From positions 31,856 to 95,855 of the forward strand of contig JAUMTW010000007.1 in assembly GCA_030531005.1 (NCBI GenBank): a stretch of DNA of 64,000 nucleotides, given 5' to 3'. The notes under the pieces were generated by a model. That model saw nothing but the letters and a program-made list of their open reading frames with translations. It did not search any database and was not told the DNA's origin. The stretch is from Corynebacterium sp. (GTDB lineage: Bacteria > Actinomycetota > Actinomycetes > Mycobacteriales > Mycobacteriaceae). This document shows positions 29,177-37,737 of the stretch, in pieces. Numbering within the stretch: position 1 is the stretch's first letter; each line of letters begins with the position of its first letter. The translations under genes and the position numbers were made by a program.

Positions 29177-30397
29177 GTGTCTGCTGCTGCAAAGCTGAAT
29201 GATGCGCAATCTGCCGCTGATGTGCCATCGGCAAGCTGGAAGCAGCGAGTATATGACCGATGGAATACCAACGAACCCTACCAATACCACTGGTCGTGGT
29301 TGCGAAAACTCAGTGATGAGCAACTGCACAAAATTCGCTGGATAGGGTTTGGGATCTGGGCATTATCGGTGGCACTCGTGGGCCTTTTTATGGGCTGGTC
29401 CGTAATACTTGGATCCTGGTTTACCCTGGCATTTGTGGGCTTTGGTATAGCCTGTATTGGGCATAGTAGGTTGCTGCGATTGTATGTAGACTGGGCCCCA
29501 TTTGTATTGTTCATCATAGTATATGGGTGGATTAAGCATCTAGCTCGTTGGATTGAGATTCCGGTGCACTGGCACTTAGCACTCAATATAGATCGTTGGC
29601 TCTTTGGCGGTACCGTGCCAAATGTGTGGGTGCAAGAGCACTGGCGCTATGCCACCCCGCCGTGGTGGGAGTTTATTCTCATGGCGGTTTACTCCTCTTA
29701 TTTCTTCATGCCGTATCTGGCAGCTTTCTTTATTTGGGTGCGCTCCCGAGTGGAATTTCGGCGCTATATCCTGGGTTTTCTAGGGGTAACCCTCGTAGGA
29801 TTTAGTATCTATACTTTGCTACCAGCAGCGCCCCCATGGGCTGCAGCCCGCTGTACTGCAGCCGATGTGGTAGAAAAACCAGCACATACTCCGTGCATGT
29901 TTTCAGCAGAGCACGCTGGACAGGGATCGCTCTTAGGTGCGGTAGAGAATCAGCATGATTCCCCAGAACCGTGGGTGCTGCGCTTGACGGCTCGGGCTTG
30001 GGGTGAAATAGCTCCCGGCAACTTAGCGAGTGGTCTCGAAGAATTCCAATACGGCGCCCGCCGAGAACTACGTGAAGCAGATAAGCCGACTCAAACTCCA
30101 GTAGCACCAGTCGATTCTGGAGAAGGCATTTTGGTCAGCGCCTATGAATCGACGAACCTGGTAGCAGCTGTACCTTCCCTCCATGCAGCCTTGACCATGT
30201 TCATAGCGAGTCATCTATTATTTGCACGCCGCTGGAAAACTGGATTGTTGGCGCTGGCTTATGCACTCACCATGGCCTTTGCCCTCGTATTTTTTGCCGA
30301 GCACTATGTTTTCGACATCATCCTTGGTTGGATACTTGCTATTAGCATCCCAGGCTTACTAGCCCGGCGAGCCAGACGCAAGGCTGTCCGACTTTAG
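29177..30397 (+). CDS. PAP2-superfamily membrane protein, inositol-phosphotransferase-like
   Basis: A 406-residue polytopic membrane protein with about six helices. Between helices it has PAAPPWAA, then VPSLHAAL and HYVFDIILGW, the phosphatase motifs as spaced in the PAP2_3/Aur1 group (inositol phosphorylceramide synthase-like) rather than in small PAP2 phosphatases. A soluble segment of about 100 residues (PCMFSAEHAGQG to GEGILVSAYES) lies between the first and second motif. The GTG at 29177 is chosen because GAAAGG lies eight bases upstream; a GTG at 29168 overlaps that site. A role in phosphoinositide or phospholipid headgroup transfer is possible but unproved. Confidence 0.78.
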   Translation: MSAAAKLNDAQSAADVPSASWKQRVYDRWNTNEPYQYHWSWLRKLSDEQLHKIRWIGFGIWALSVALVGLFMGWSVILGSWFTLAFVGFGIACIGHSRLLRLYVDWAPFVLFIIVYGWIKHLARWIEIPVHWHLALNIDRWLFGGTVPNVWVQEHWRYATPPWWEFILMAVYSSYFFMPYLAAFFIWVRSRVEFRRYILGFLGVTLVGFSIYTLLPAAPPWAAARCTAADVVEKPAHTPCMFSAEHAGQGSLLGAVENQHDSPEPWVLRLTARAWGEIAPGNLASGLEEFQYGARRELREADKPTQTPVAPVDSGEGILVSAYESTNLVAAVPSLHAALTMFIASHLLFARRWKTGLLALAYALTMAFALVFFAEHYVFDIILGWILAISIPGLLARRARRKAVRL

Positions 30398-30617
30398 CAT
30401 CTGGTTAGCACGCACCGGGCAACCTCCATGGCAGGACAAATCTAGCTACGCAAGTTCTCCAAGGTTAGTGTTGCGCTGAAAAGAGGGTTTACCCGGGCAG
30501 ATTGCTCTTTCATATTCCTCGTTACTTCCAGCAACAAGCAAGATATGTGAGGAAGTCCAGGTGCTTTAGGTGCTATAGTACGAGCTACCACTACTAAGTT
30601 AAGTTTCTAAGGACAGC

Positions 30618-31412
30618 ATGATGGCAACAGGCACAGTTTTGGTCATCCGCCATGTAGGTTTTGAAGATCTGGGAATCTTGGAAGAAGTTTTCCACCAGCG
30701 CGGACTGAACGTGCAATATTGGGATGCCGGCATTGATGAGGTTTCTGCCCTCCAAACTGCAGAAGCAGATATCGTGGTAGCGCTGGGTGGCCCACTTGGC
30801 GCTAATGATGAGGCCCGGTATCCCTGGTTGAGAGCGGAGCGTGATTTCTTGACCAAACACATTGAATCCAAGACACCTATATTGGGCATCTGCTTGGGTG
30901 CGCAATTGCTTGCCCAAATACTCGGTGGGCGGGTGCAACAGCAAGCCGCACCAGAAATTGGGTGGGCGCCAGTGACTTTGACCCCACTCGGACAGAATTC
31001 TTTGCTACAGCCGGTGGCAGATTTACCAGTTTTACATTGGCATGGTGATGGATTTGTGGTGCCCGAACCAGCAGAAGTGCTAGCTTCGACGGAACTTTGT
31101 CCGCAACAGGCATTTGGATGGCGCCCCTCCCAGAAACGTGACGAAACTGCTTATCAAGTATTGGGATTGCAATTTCATATTGAAGCGCAGAGTCAATATA
31201 TTGAGCGCTGGTGTATTGGGCATGCGCATGAATTAGCGGCTCATGGTTGTGATTTAGCAAAGATTCGCAGCGATAGCGCCAGCTATGGTCCCCAGTTGCA
31301 ACCTATAGCGCAAGACATTTTGCACACTTGGCTAGACCAGCTACTCCAGGCAGGGTATCTGAGAGCGCAGCAGTCCAAGAGTCTGACGAAGCGTTCAAAC
31401 AGGTCATCTTAG
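30618..31412 (+). CDS. Class I glutamine amidotransferase domain protein
   Basis: A 264-residue GATase1 protein with the nucleophile Cys in ILGICLGAQLLAQILGG and the His-Glu pair in GLQFHIEA; LHWHGDGF matches stand-alone GMP-synthase-like amidotransferases. It may hydrolyse glutamine or gamma-glutamyl compounds. AAGGA precedes the ATG. The last 15 or so codons (from about 31368) are read from phage capsid sequence in another frame, so the native C-terminus seems replaced at the prophage junction. The core domain is complete, so the protein may still work. Confidence 0.82.
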   Translation: MMATGTVLVIRHVGFEDLGILEEVFHQRGLNVQYWDAGIDEVSALQTAEADIVVALGGPLGANDEARYPWLRAERDFLTKHIESKTPILGICLGAQLLAQILGGRVQQQAAPEIGWAPVTLTPLGQNSLLQPVADLPVLHWHGDGFVVPEPAEVLASTELCPQQAFGWRPSQKRDETAYQVLGLQFHIEAQSQYIERWCIGHAHELAAHGCDLAKIRSDSASYGPQLQPIAQDILHTWLDQLLQAGYLRAQQSKSLTKRSNRSS

Positions 31413-32021
31413 GGGTTTATAAGCTCGCTACCTTCATCAAGGTCAGTGAAGAACTCCTGGTCGATTCCGCGTTCAACATTGAGGCGTATTTGGCCAGCGA
31501 GTTCGGGCGGCGTATCGGCGCTGCTGAAGAAGAAGCCTTCCTGGTTGGGGATGGGTCCAATAAGCCCACCGGCATTTTCGCCAAGAGCGACGGCGCCGAA
31601 GAAGGCCTCAAGATCGCCGGCCAGACCGCGATCACCGCAGACGAGCACATTGATCTATTCTATGCGCTTCGCGCTCCCGTACCGCAAGAACGCCGTATGG
31701 ATGACCAACGACTCCCCGGCCGTTAAGGACAATCAGGGCCAGTACCTGTGGCAACCAGCCCTCACAGCAGGCGCACCGGACATGATCCTAGGCCGTCCCA
31801 TCCACACTAGCTCCTTCGTTCCCGAACTCAAGGCAGGAGCAAATGCCGTGGCGTTTGGTTGCCTATCTTACTACTGGATCGTAGACCGCGAGGGCCGCTC
31901 TTTCAAGCGTCTCAATGAACTGTTTGCGACGACGGATCAGGTGGGGGGCATGGCAACCCAACGCGTCGACGGCAAGTTGATCCTGCCCGAAGCGGTCAAG
32001 GTCCTGCCCCAGAAAGCCTGA
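31371..32021 (+). pseudogene. HK97-type major capsid protein, 5'-truncated and frameshifted
   Basis: The reading frame begins abruptly in capsid sequence (VQESDEAFKQVILGVYKLAT) and continues with typical HK97-fold text (LVDSAFNIEAYLASEFGRR, EAFLVGDGSNKPTGIF). Near 31668-31680 one extra base shifts the frame; the rest (YRKNAVWMTNDSPAV through EAVKVLPQKA) continues in the next frame to the stop at 32021. The N-terminal arm, delta domain and any upstream protease are lost at the junction with the amidotransferase gene. Confidence 0.88.
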
Positions 32022-32057
32022 TGGGAAACCTAGTTGGAGGGGAGGTGGTGTAAAACC

Positions 32058-32387
32058 ATGGCACGCATGTTTAACCAAACCCAGTTCATCGAGGCCCTCA
32101 AAGCCAACCTGGTGCTTGAGCACGGTGAGGATGATGAGCTACTGGGTGAGTTGATTTTGTCGGCTCTTGATTACGCCACCTCCTACCAACACCATCCCCA
32201 AGGCCACTATGACAATTACCCGTTGTCTGAATCGACCTACCGGGCGGTGATCATGCTGGCAACCCACTTCTACGAATCCCGCGACGGCTCGACCGGAGGG
32301 TTTTTCGCTGATAACACGCACGCAGCCGCCCGGGTGTGGGAGGCCGTCAACCGGCTGCTCATTTTGGATCGCGATTGGAAAGTCTAA
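32058..32387 (+). CDS. Phage head-tail connector protein
   Basis: A 109-residue, mostly helical protein that fits the gp6-like head-tail connector family by length, by the ALDYATSYQHHP and MLATHFYESRDG segments, and by its place directly after the capsid gene. GGAGGTGGTG precedes the ATG. Intact, although the neighbouring capsid gene is broken. Confidence 0.75.
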   Translation: MARMFNQTQFIEALKANLVLEHGEDDELLGELILSALDYATSYQHHPQGHYDNYPLSESTYRAVIMLATHFYESRDGSTGGFFADNTHAAARVWEAVNRLLILDRDWKV

Positions 32388-32407
32388 AAGAGAGGGAGGT
32401 GAACGCG

Positions 32408-32740
32408 GTGGGTGTTGGTCGTTTAGGTACGCGCATGCTTTTCCTTAATTCGCCGATGATTGCCGATAAGGAGGGGTTTGCCCGCCCGGCTTCTCGCAGT
32501 GGTCATGAGTGGCATGGGGCCTTTGAGGAGCGCTCTGCTACGACCAGGTGGGCGAACCTTGCTGGTTTCCACCAAGTCGATGCCATGGCAACCATCCGCA
32601 CCCCCAAGGGCTTCACCCCAGTGGTCGGAGCACAGGTGTACGTCAACCATCAAACTTTCACGATCATGGGGATTGAGAACGTGAAAAACCGAGGCCGCTA
32701 CCTCATCTTGTTCCTACGCAAGGAGGTGCACCGTGGCTAA
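32408..32740 (+). CDS. Phage head closure (head-tail adaptor) protein
   Basis: A 110-residue protein, small and beta-rich, in the position of the SPP1 gp16-type head-closure protein. The GTG at 32408 lies seven bases after AGGGAGGT. Family assignment rests on size, order and the HGAFEERSATTRWANLAGFHQVDA type text; no catalytic site is expected. It overlaps the next gene by eight bases. Confidence 0.65.
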   Translation: MGVGRLGTRMLFLNSPMIADKEGFARPASRSGHEWHGAFEERSATTRWANLAGFHQVDAMATIRTPKGFTPVVGAQVYVNHQTFTIMGIENVKNRGRYLILFLRKEVHRG

Positions 32741-33161
32741 AACCAGCATCAAAATGCCCACCAAAACCCTCGAGGCCTTCGCTCACCTGACCACAGCCAT
32801 GCCCGACATTGCCGATGAAGCCGTCACCGCTGGCGGACGCGTAGTCGAAAGCAAGGTGCGAGCAAACCTCACGGCTGCCATTGGAAACACGAAGGGCAAG
32901 TCTCGCTCTACCGGGCAGTTGCTGGGCGCTTTGGGTTTGTCTCCGGCGAAGGTGGACCGCAAGGGTGATCACAATGTGAAAGTCGGGTTCACCGAAAACA
33001 GGCGTGACGGGCGGCCGAACGCCCTGATCGCCAATGTTTTGGAGTATGGCAAGGCCGGGCAGGCGCCCCGCCCATTCCTCAGTCCTGCACGTGCCTCATC
33101 TCGCCGGGCGTGTTTGGAGGCGATGAAACAAGTCCTGCAAAACCGGATGAAAGGCAGGTGA
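32733..33161 (+). CDS. HK97 gp10-like phage protein
   Basis: A 142-residue protein of the HK97 gp10-like family, which acts at the head-tail joint or in tail assembly. Basic N-terminal half, the VGFTENRRDGRPNALIANVL segment and a C-terminal YGKAGQAPRPFLSPA that is typical of the family. GTG start after AAGGAGGTG. Overlaps both neighbours, so translation is coupled. Confidence 0.8.
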   Translation: MAKTSIKMPTKTLEAFAHLTTAMPDIADEAVTAGGRVVESKVRANLTAAIGNTKGKSRSTGQLLGALGLSPAKVDRKGDHNVKVGFTENRRDGRPNALIANVLEYGKAGQAPRPFLSPARASSRRACLEAMKQVLQNRMKGR

Positions 33162-33505
33162 TCGGGGTGGAGTGCCTTGAGCTGCTGATGCGGTTGTTGA
33201 ACGGGCTTGGCATGCCAGTGTTCACTGGTTCTTTCCCACCCCAACAGGTAGGCAACTACATCGTCTTAACGCCCTTGGCCGATGTGTATGACCTGCATGC
33301 AGACAATGCGCCTGGTGTGGAGATCCAGTACGTGCGGATCAATATTTTCACTACCGGTAGCTACAAACTGCACGCTACTAACGTCCCACCCATGCTGCGT
33401 CACGCTGGCCTGACGATTACTGAGCGCCGCTATATCGGCCACGACCCAGAGACAGGTTATCACCATTACGTCATCGAGGTCGCCCTCGCAGTAGACCCCC
33501 ACTAA
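33158..33505 (+). CDS. Phage tail terminator (minor tail) protein
   Basis: A 115-residue protein in the position of the tail terminator. It overlaps the stop of the previous gene (GTGA); a GTG nine bases later is an alternative start. Beta-rich text with IVLTPLADVYD and an ITERRYIGHDPETGYHHYVIE segment that resembles tail-completion proteins of siphophages of actinobacteria. Assigned mainly by order and length. Confidence 0.65.
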   Translation: MIGVECLELLMRLLNGLGMPVFTGSFPPQQVGNYIVLTPLADVYDLHADNAPGVEIQYVRINIFTTGSYKLHATNVPPMLRHAGLTITERRYIGHDPETGYHHYVIEVALAVDPH

Positions 33506-33506
33506 C

Positions 33507-33536
33507 AGCCCCAGAACCACCTACTGGTCTGGGGCT
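33507..33536 (+). terminator. Strong hairpin between tail terminator and major tail genes
   Basis: AGCCCCAG / CTGGGGCT (33507-33514 and 33529-33536) extended by ACCA/TGGT after a one-base bulge, followed by only TTT. It starts one base after the tail-terminator stop codon. It may attenuate transcription or protect the upstream message. Confidence 0.55.
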
Positions 33537-33579
33537 TTCCCATGCCCACACACACGCTCTGTCTTTGAAGGAGGACACC

Positions 33580-34170
33580 ATGGCCACGATTGGTCTTGAC
33601 AAGCTCTACTACGCAACCATCACCGAAAACGAAAGTGGTGAGGAAACCTACGTCACACCCAAACCCCTAGCCAAAGCCATCTCCGCAGAGTTATCTGTCG
33701 AACTAGCCGAGGCAATTTTGTACGCCGACGACGGTGCTAGTGAGGTGGTCAAGGAGTTCAAATCCGGCACCCTCGCCCTGGGGATCGATGATTTGAAGCC
33801 CGAGGTTGCTGCGGAACTGACTGGCTGCACCCTGGACGACAACAAGGTCCTGGTCGCCACATCAGAGGATGGGGCCAAGCCGGTCGCTATCGCCTTCCGA
33901 GCCCGCCGGAGCAACGGCAAGTACACGTATTTTTGGCTCTACCGGGTCAAGTTCGCACCGCCCGCCACGTCCCTGAACACCAAGGGTGACAGCATTAGTT
34001 TTGCTACCCCTTCGATTGAGGGGACGATCATGCGGCGTAACAAGGCGGAGAAGAATGGCCTGCACCCGTGGAAGGCAGAAGTCACCGAAGGTCAAGACGG
34101 CCTCAAGCCTCAGACGATTACGGATTGGTACAAGAAGGTTTATGAACCCACCATCACCAAGGGCGCCTGA
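33580..34170 (+). CDS. Phage major tail protein
   Basis: A 196-residue tail-tube protein of the phi13-type major tail family: MATIGLDKLYYATITE opening, VELAEAILYADDGASEVVKEF, an AFRARRSNGKYTYFWLYRVKF strand region and a TPSIEGTIMRR motif. GAAGGAGG lies upstream of the ATG. The gene is intact. It has its own leader with a strong hairpin ahead of it, consistent with separate high expression in the phage. Confidence 0.85.
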   Translation: MATIGLDKLYYATITENESGEETYVTPKPLAKAISAELSVELAEAILYADDGASEVVKEFKSGTLALGIDDLKPEVAAELTGCTLDDNKVLVATSEDGAKPVAIAFRARRSNGKYTYFWLYRVKFAPPATSLNTKGDSISFATPSIEGTIMRRNKAEKNGLHPWKAEVTEGQDGLKPQTITDWYKKVYEPTITKGA

Positions 34171-34249
34171 GGCGGGAAGGAGAAGACTGAATCATGAGTA
34201 GCCAAACCCCGACCATGAAAACCCCGGACTCGATGGCCGCACCGCTTCT

Positions 34250-34612
34250 GTGACCATCGCAGGCCGTGAGTACACCCTTGTCCTTTCGACGGGGGCGACC
34301 AGGAAGATTGCTGCCCGCTACGGCGGCCTAGATCAGCTCGGTGAAAAACTCCTCACCGGTGAGGATATGGACCAAGCCTTGGGTGAAATCATCTGGATCG
34401 TCACCCTGCTGGCCAACCAAGGCATCCAAATCCACAACTTTGCCCACCCTGATGACAAGCAGGAGTTGCTCTCCGAAGACCTGGTGGAGCTTTTGACGTG
34501 TCCTGCTGATTTGGCTGGTTACCGTGAGGCCATCACCGCCGCGCTGGTCAACGGCACTCGCCGTGAGATCGTGTCCCAGGAGCCGGTGGGAAAAGACCAG
34601 CCGGCCGGGTAG
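34250..34612 (+). CDS. Phage tail assembly chaperone, gpG-like, N-terminus frameshifted
   Basis: A 120-residue chaperone in the position of lambda gpG. An ATG with AAGGAG upstream at 34194 opens a 19-codon frame that stops at 34251-34253, and the conserved text (VTIAGREYTLVLSTGATRKI) continues in another frame, so an indel near 34230 has split off the N-terminus. The GTG at 34250 has no ribosome binding site. Near its end the gene has a -1 slippery site, described separately, for the gpGT fusion. Confidence 0.7.
   Translation: MTIAGREYTLVLSTGATRKIAARYGGLDQLGEKLLTGEDMDQALGEIIWIVTLLANQGIQIHNFAHPDDKQELLSEDLVELLTCPADLAGYREAITAALVNGTRREIVSQEPVGKDQPAG
34588..34594 (+). promoter_or_regulatory. Programmed -1 ribosomal frameshift site GGGAAAA
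   Basis: The heptamer is in phase as G GGA AAA within the gpG frame, six codons before its stop at 34610-34612. A -1 slip leads into an open frame of 70 codons to 34806. Its place at the end of the tail chaperone matches the lambda G/GT arrangement. Confidence 0.85.
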
Positions 34613-34806
34613 CAGAGGGTGATGAGGCCACGTTTATCCGCCTGCTCCACTGGGGCGTAACTGTCCTGGGCTTGGGGCAGGCGGAAACCTGGCTGATTCC
34701 GCTCGGCCTCCTACTTGACCTGATCGAATGCCACCGCCAGATGAACGGCACCGCAAGCCCGGTGCGGGAGACATTCATTGATGACGTGATCCCGTACGGG
34801 GTCTAG
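34594..34806 (+). CDS. Tail assembly chaperone gpT extension (-1 frame)
   Basis: Open only in the -1 frame relative to gpG, with no start codon of its own. It encodes about 70 residues (EGDEATFIRLLHWGV... to DDVIPYGV), hydrophobic then acidic, like the T domain of siphophage gpGT proteins, which binds the tape measure during tail assembly. The stop lies six bases before the stop of the antisense GIY-YIG gene. Confidence 0.75.
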   Translation, partial: RPAGRVAEGDEATFIRLLHWGVTVLGLGQAETWLIPLGLLLDLIECHRQMNGTASPVRETFIDDVIPYGV

Positions 34807-34812
34807 GCTCAA

Positions 34813-35742
34813 TCATTTAAAGGGCCAATAATGCTGGTTTTGTTTAGGTTTAGGAGAAAGGATGTGCCCGTAACTTCCGACTACCTGATCGAAGACATCA
34901 CCCGAATCAACAATGTCAAACTGCCAACCTATCCGACGCTCAGGTTCACCATTGCCGTTCGAGACCGAATATGCCTCCCAGGTATTCGGCTTTATACGGA
35001 ACAATCCCCGCGTAACACCTCGATGAGCCGCAACCACGTATTCGATTCCCTTATCTTGAATGGTCCGCTCGCTTAATTTCCACCAGGAGCAACAGGACTC
35101 GCCAATTTCTTGGTAATGCTTCAATCGCTCAGATGATTCAAGCCATTCTTTTTTGTAGCCATACCCCTGCCGCTTTTTTCCTCCTGGTATGTCCTCGGAA
35201 GTATTTACCCATGGCCCTAGAGTGATGATGAGTAACGGCTTGTCGTATTCAAGAACTGGAGCACCTTTCTCAGCAATCAATGTATCAAGACGAACGATTC
35301 CGTGTCCACGAGAAGCCTCCTTGCGAAGATTCGTCAATTGAGCACTTACCTGATCAGGAAGCCTGAGTGAGCCCTCATTCAGAGGTATGACAGGGAAAGA
35401 ACGCAGAATATCTATACATGCGGCCTCTACAGAGGTGTATTCCGATTTAGTTAAGCCGTAACGAAGAATCCAGATGTCGGGCTCAAAGTTAGCTTCTTTG
35501 ATTTTGTGTAGTTTCGCGTTGACTAACTTTTCTTCTTCGACACTTTCAATTTCTCCATGCGTAAAAGTCCAGAGAGCTTCTTTGCCGTGGGCTGCGAATC
35601 GGCTCCCCGTCCCTTTCCCTACGTAAAAAGGAACTCCATCACGCGGGTCAACCAGTGCATACACATAGTGGCCGAGCTCATCTGCAACCTGCTGAATAAC
35701 AGCGTCACTGATCTTGTTTTTAACAACTGTTTCAGCTGCCAT
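34813..35742 (-). CDS. GIY-YIG nuclease-family protein (LEM-3-like) carried in the phage tail operon
   Basis: A 309-residue intact gene, antisense to the phage genes. Residues about 20-125 form a GIY-YIG domain: GHYVYALVDP then VPFYVGKGTGSR, an Arg/His region, and the catalytic Glu in TSVEAACIDILR. The C-terminal part (about 200-300; EYVVAAHRGVTRGLFRI, RRIGWQFDIVDSGDV) resembles the second domain of bacterial LEM-3-like GIY-YIG proteins. The ATG at 35742 is preceded by AAAAGGA; an upstream ATG at 35784 has no site. It is AT-richer than the phage genes and fills the gap between tail chaperone and tape measure, so it is probably a later insertion. A defence or homing role is only a guess. Confidence 0.82.
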   Translation of the reverse strand: MAAETVVKNKISDAVIQQVADELGHYVYALVDPRDGVPFYVGKGTGSRFAAHGKEALWTFTHGEIESVEEEKLVNAKLHKIKEANFEPDIWILRYGLTKSEYTSVEAACIDILRSFPVIPLNEGSLRLPDQVSAQLTNLRKEASRGHGIVRLDTLIAEKGAPVLEYDKPLLIITLGPWVNTSEDIPGGKKRQGYGYKKEWLESSERLKHYQEIGESCCSWWKLSERTIQDKGIEYVVAAHRGVTRGLFRIKPNTWEAYSVSNGNGEPERRIGWQFDIVDSGDVFDQVVGSYGHILSPKPKQNQHYWPFK

Positions 35743-35864
35743 AAATCGAATCCTTTTCTTAGGAAGTGAGGTGGGGGTGGTCATGAGGCAGCCCTAAGAG
35801 TTTCTTATAGACGCCACACGTTAATCATCCCACACACACGCCTATTACGCAGGAGGAACCGCTC

Positions 35865-37309
35865 ATGGCTGAAGATTTCGGACTGAAGATCGCACTCCAG
35901 GGTGAGCGGGAGTTCAAGCGCGCTATCACTGAGATCAATGCGTCCTTCCGCGTGCTCGGTAGCGAGATGAAGCTGGTGGATGCCCAGTTCAAACGCTCTG
36001 ACGATGCCCAGGCCAAGTACGCCGCCAAAGGCAAAGTGCTGGCCGAGCAGATTTCCTCGCAGCGGGAGAAGATCAGCACCCTTGAAGCCGCTTTGAAGAA
36101 CGCGGCTACGAACTTCGGGGAAACGGATCGGCGGACGCTGGCGTGGCAGACGCAGTTGAATAATGCGAAGGCGGCGTTGGCTGATCTTGAAGGCGAGTTG
36201 GAGGACAACAACAAAGCCCTCAGCACCTTCGGGGATAACGTTGATGATGCTGGGGACGACGCACGCGACGCCGCCAAAGACGCCGGCCGCCTAGAAGACG
36301 CTGTTGACGATCTTGGCGACGAGATGGACACCAGCGGCAAGAAAGCCCTCTCCTTCGGCGACGTGCTCAAAGCCAACCTGGCTAGTGATGCCATCGTTGC
36401 TGGGGTGAAGGCCATCGGCACGGCGATCAAGGCTGTGGGGCGTGGGTTTGTGGACGCGATGAAAGATGGCGTTGCCTACAACGCGACCATGGAGTCCTAC
36501 ACTGCCTCGTTTACCACGATGCTTGGGGACGAGGCCAAGGCCCACCAGCTCGTCGCAGATTTGAAAGCCCGGGCGGCTTCGACCCCGTATGGGATGCAGG
36601 ATTTGGCTGATGCCACCAGAACTTTGATGTCTTTTGGCATCAGCGCGCAGGATGCGCAGAAGTACATGGGGATGCTTGGGGATGTCGCCCAAGGCGACAA
36701 AGAAAAGTTTTCCTCGCTGTCTTTGGCATTTGCTCAGGTCTCCTCTGCTGGCAAGCTCACGGGCCAGGATCTGATGCAGATGATCAACGCCGGCTTCAAC
36801 CCCCTCGAAGAAATCAGCCGTAAGACCGGCAAAAGCATCGGTGAGCTCAAGGAGAAAATGTCGAAGGGGGCTATCTCGGCTGAGATGGTCGCCTAGTCCT
36901 TTGAGTCAGCGATCGCTGAGGGTGGGCGTTTTTATGGGGCGATGGAGAATTAATCCAAAATCTTCAACGGTCAGTTAAGTACGCTCCTAGATGGCGTTGC
37001 TAACCGTAAAGGCCAGTTGGCTGGTGGTGGGCTGACCGAAATGCTGTCGCGGTCCGTGATACCGATGGTGGGGTGTTTGGGTAAGTGTTCTATCGGAGGC
37101 GTTTGGGAAGGATGGTGTGGATGGGCTGATTACCGTTTGGGGTCAGGTCATTCAAGAGGCCCTCGCTTTCATCAGCTTCATCAGCGAGCAGCTACCGGCC
37201 TTCCTCGATACGACACTGCGGATCGTGACCAGCCTGGCTGCTGGTTTGATTCAGGCTTTGCTTGCGTTCACCGAGGCTGCAACCGGACTACTACTCATCG
37301 CGGACACCT
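35865..37309 (+). pseudogene. Phage tape measure protein, interrupted
   Basis: Starts well (GGAGGA before the ATG), with a coiled-coil N-terminal part (residues 30-130) and the tape-measure domain (SYTASFTTMLGDEAKAHQLV, LTGQDLMQMINAGFNPLEEIS). Codon 344 is TAG (36894-36896) and 36951-36953 is TAA; both look like CAG/CAA to TAG/TAA changes because protein-like text continues (SFESAIAEGGRFYGAMEN). Near 37080 a frameshift moves the text (EAFGKDGVDGLITVWGQV) to another frame. The C-terminal bulk is deleted. Confidence 0.85.
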
Positions 37310-37737
37310 TCAGCACTAATCACATGGAGGCCCGCCTTGCACAGTGTGCTATCCGTCTTGACCGCGCCAGGGAAGCCTTCACCGCGCTGGTGGCCTACCA
37401 AAACGCTAGGGACGCCCTCACCAACGAAGACTACGAAGCGCAATCCGCACAGTTAGAGTCTGACTATGACCAAGCACTTGCCGACTACCATCAGGTCGAG
37501 GCCGACTTCACCGATTTACGAGAACGCGCAGCGAAATACTGCCACTGCACCCAAACCCTCAGACAGTTCAAAGGGCAAAGCACCACGGAATTCATGCCAG
37601 TGCTATGGCGCACCCTGATCGACCACGCGACCATCGACCACGGTGGCACCCTCTACGATGGGCAGACAATCAACATGCCAATAGCCACCAAAAAAACTAG
37701 CCAACAGGCGGCCACAACACACAGGCCAGTTATCTAG
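37310..37737 (+). pseudogene. C-terminal remnant of a large serine recombinase
   Basis: Joined in frame to the tape-measure remains. About 140 residues: a helical region with LDRAREAFTALVAYQNARDA, then LTNEDYEAQSAQLESDYDQA, and VLWRTLIDHATIDHGG, which has the layout of the coiled-coil and DUF4368-like end of large serine recombinases. The catalytic N-terminal domain and the zinc ribbon are missing, so a deletion has fused the phage tail region to the end of an integrase-like gene. The assignment is by pattern only. Confidence 0.55.

Noticed and set aside
28834-29202. 122-codon open frame before the PAP2-like gene
   Set aside because: Overlaps the next gene, has no ribosome binding site and ends in a Cys-rich stretch that looks random.
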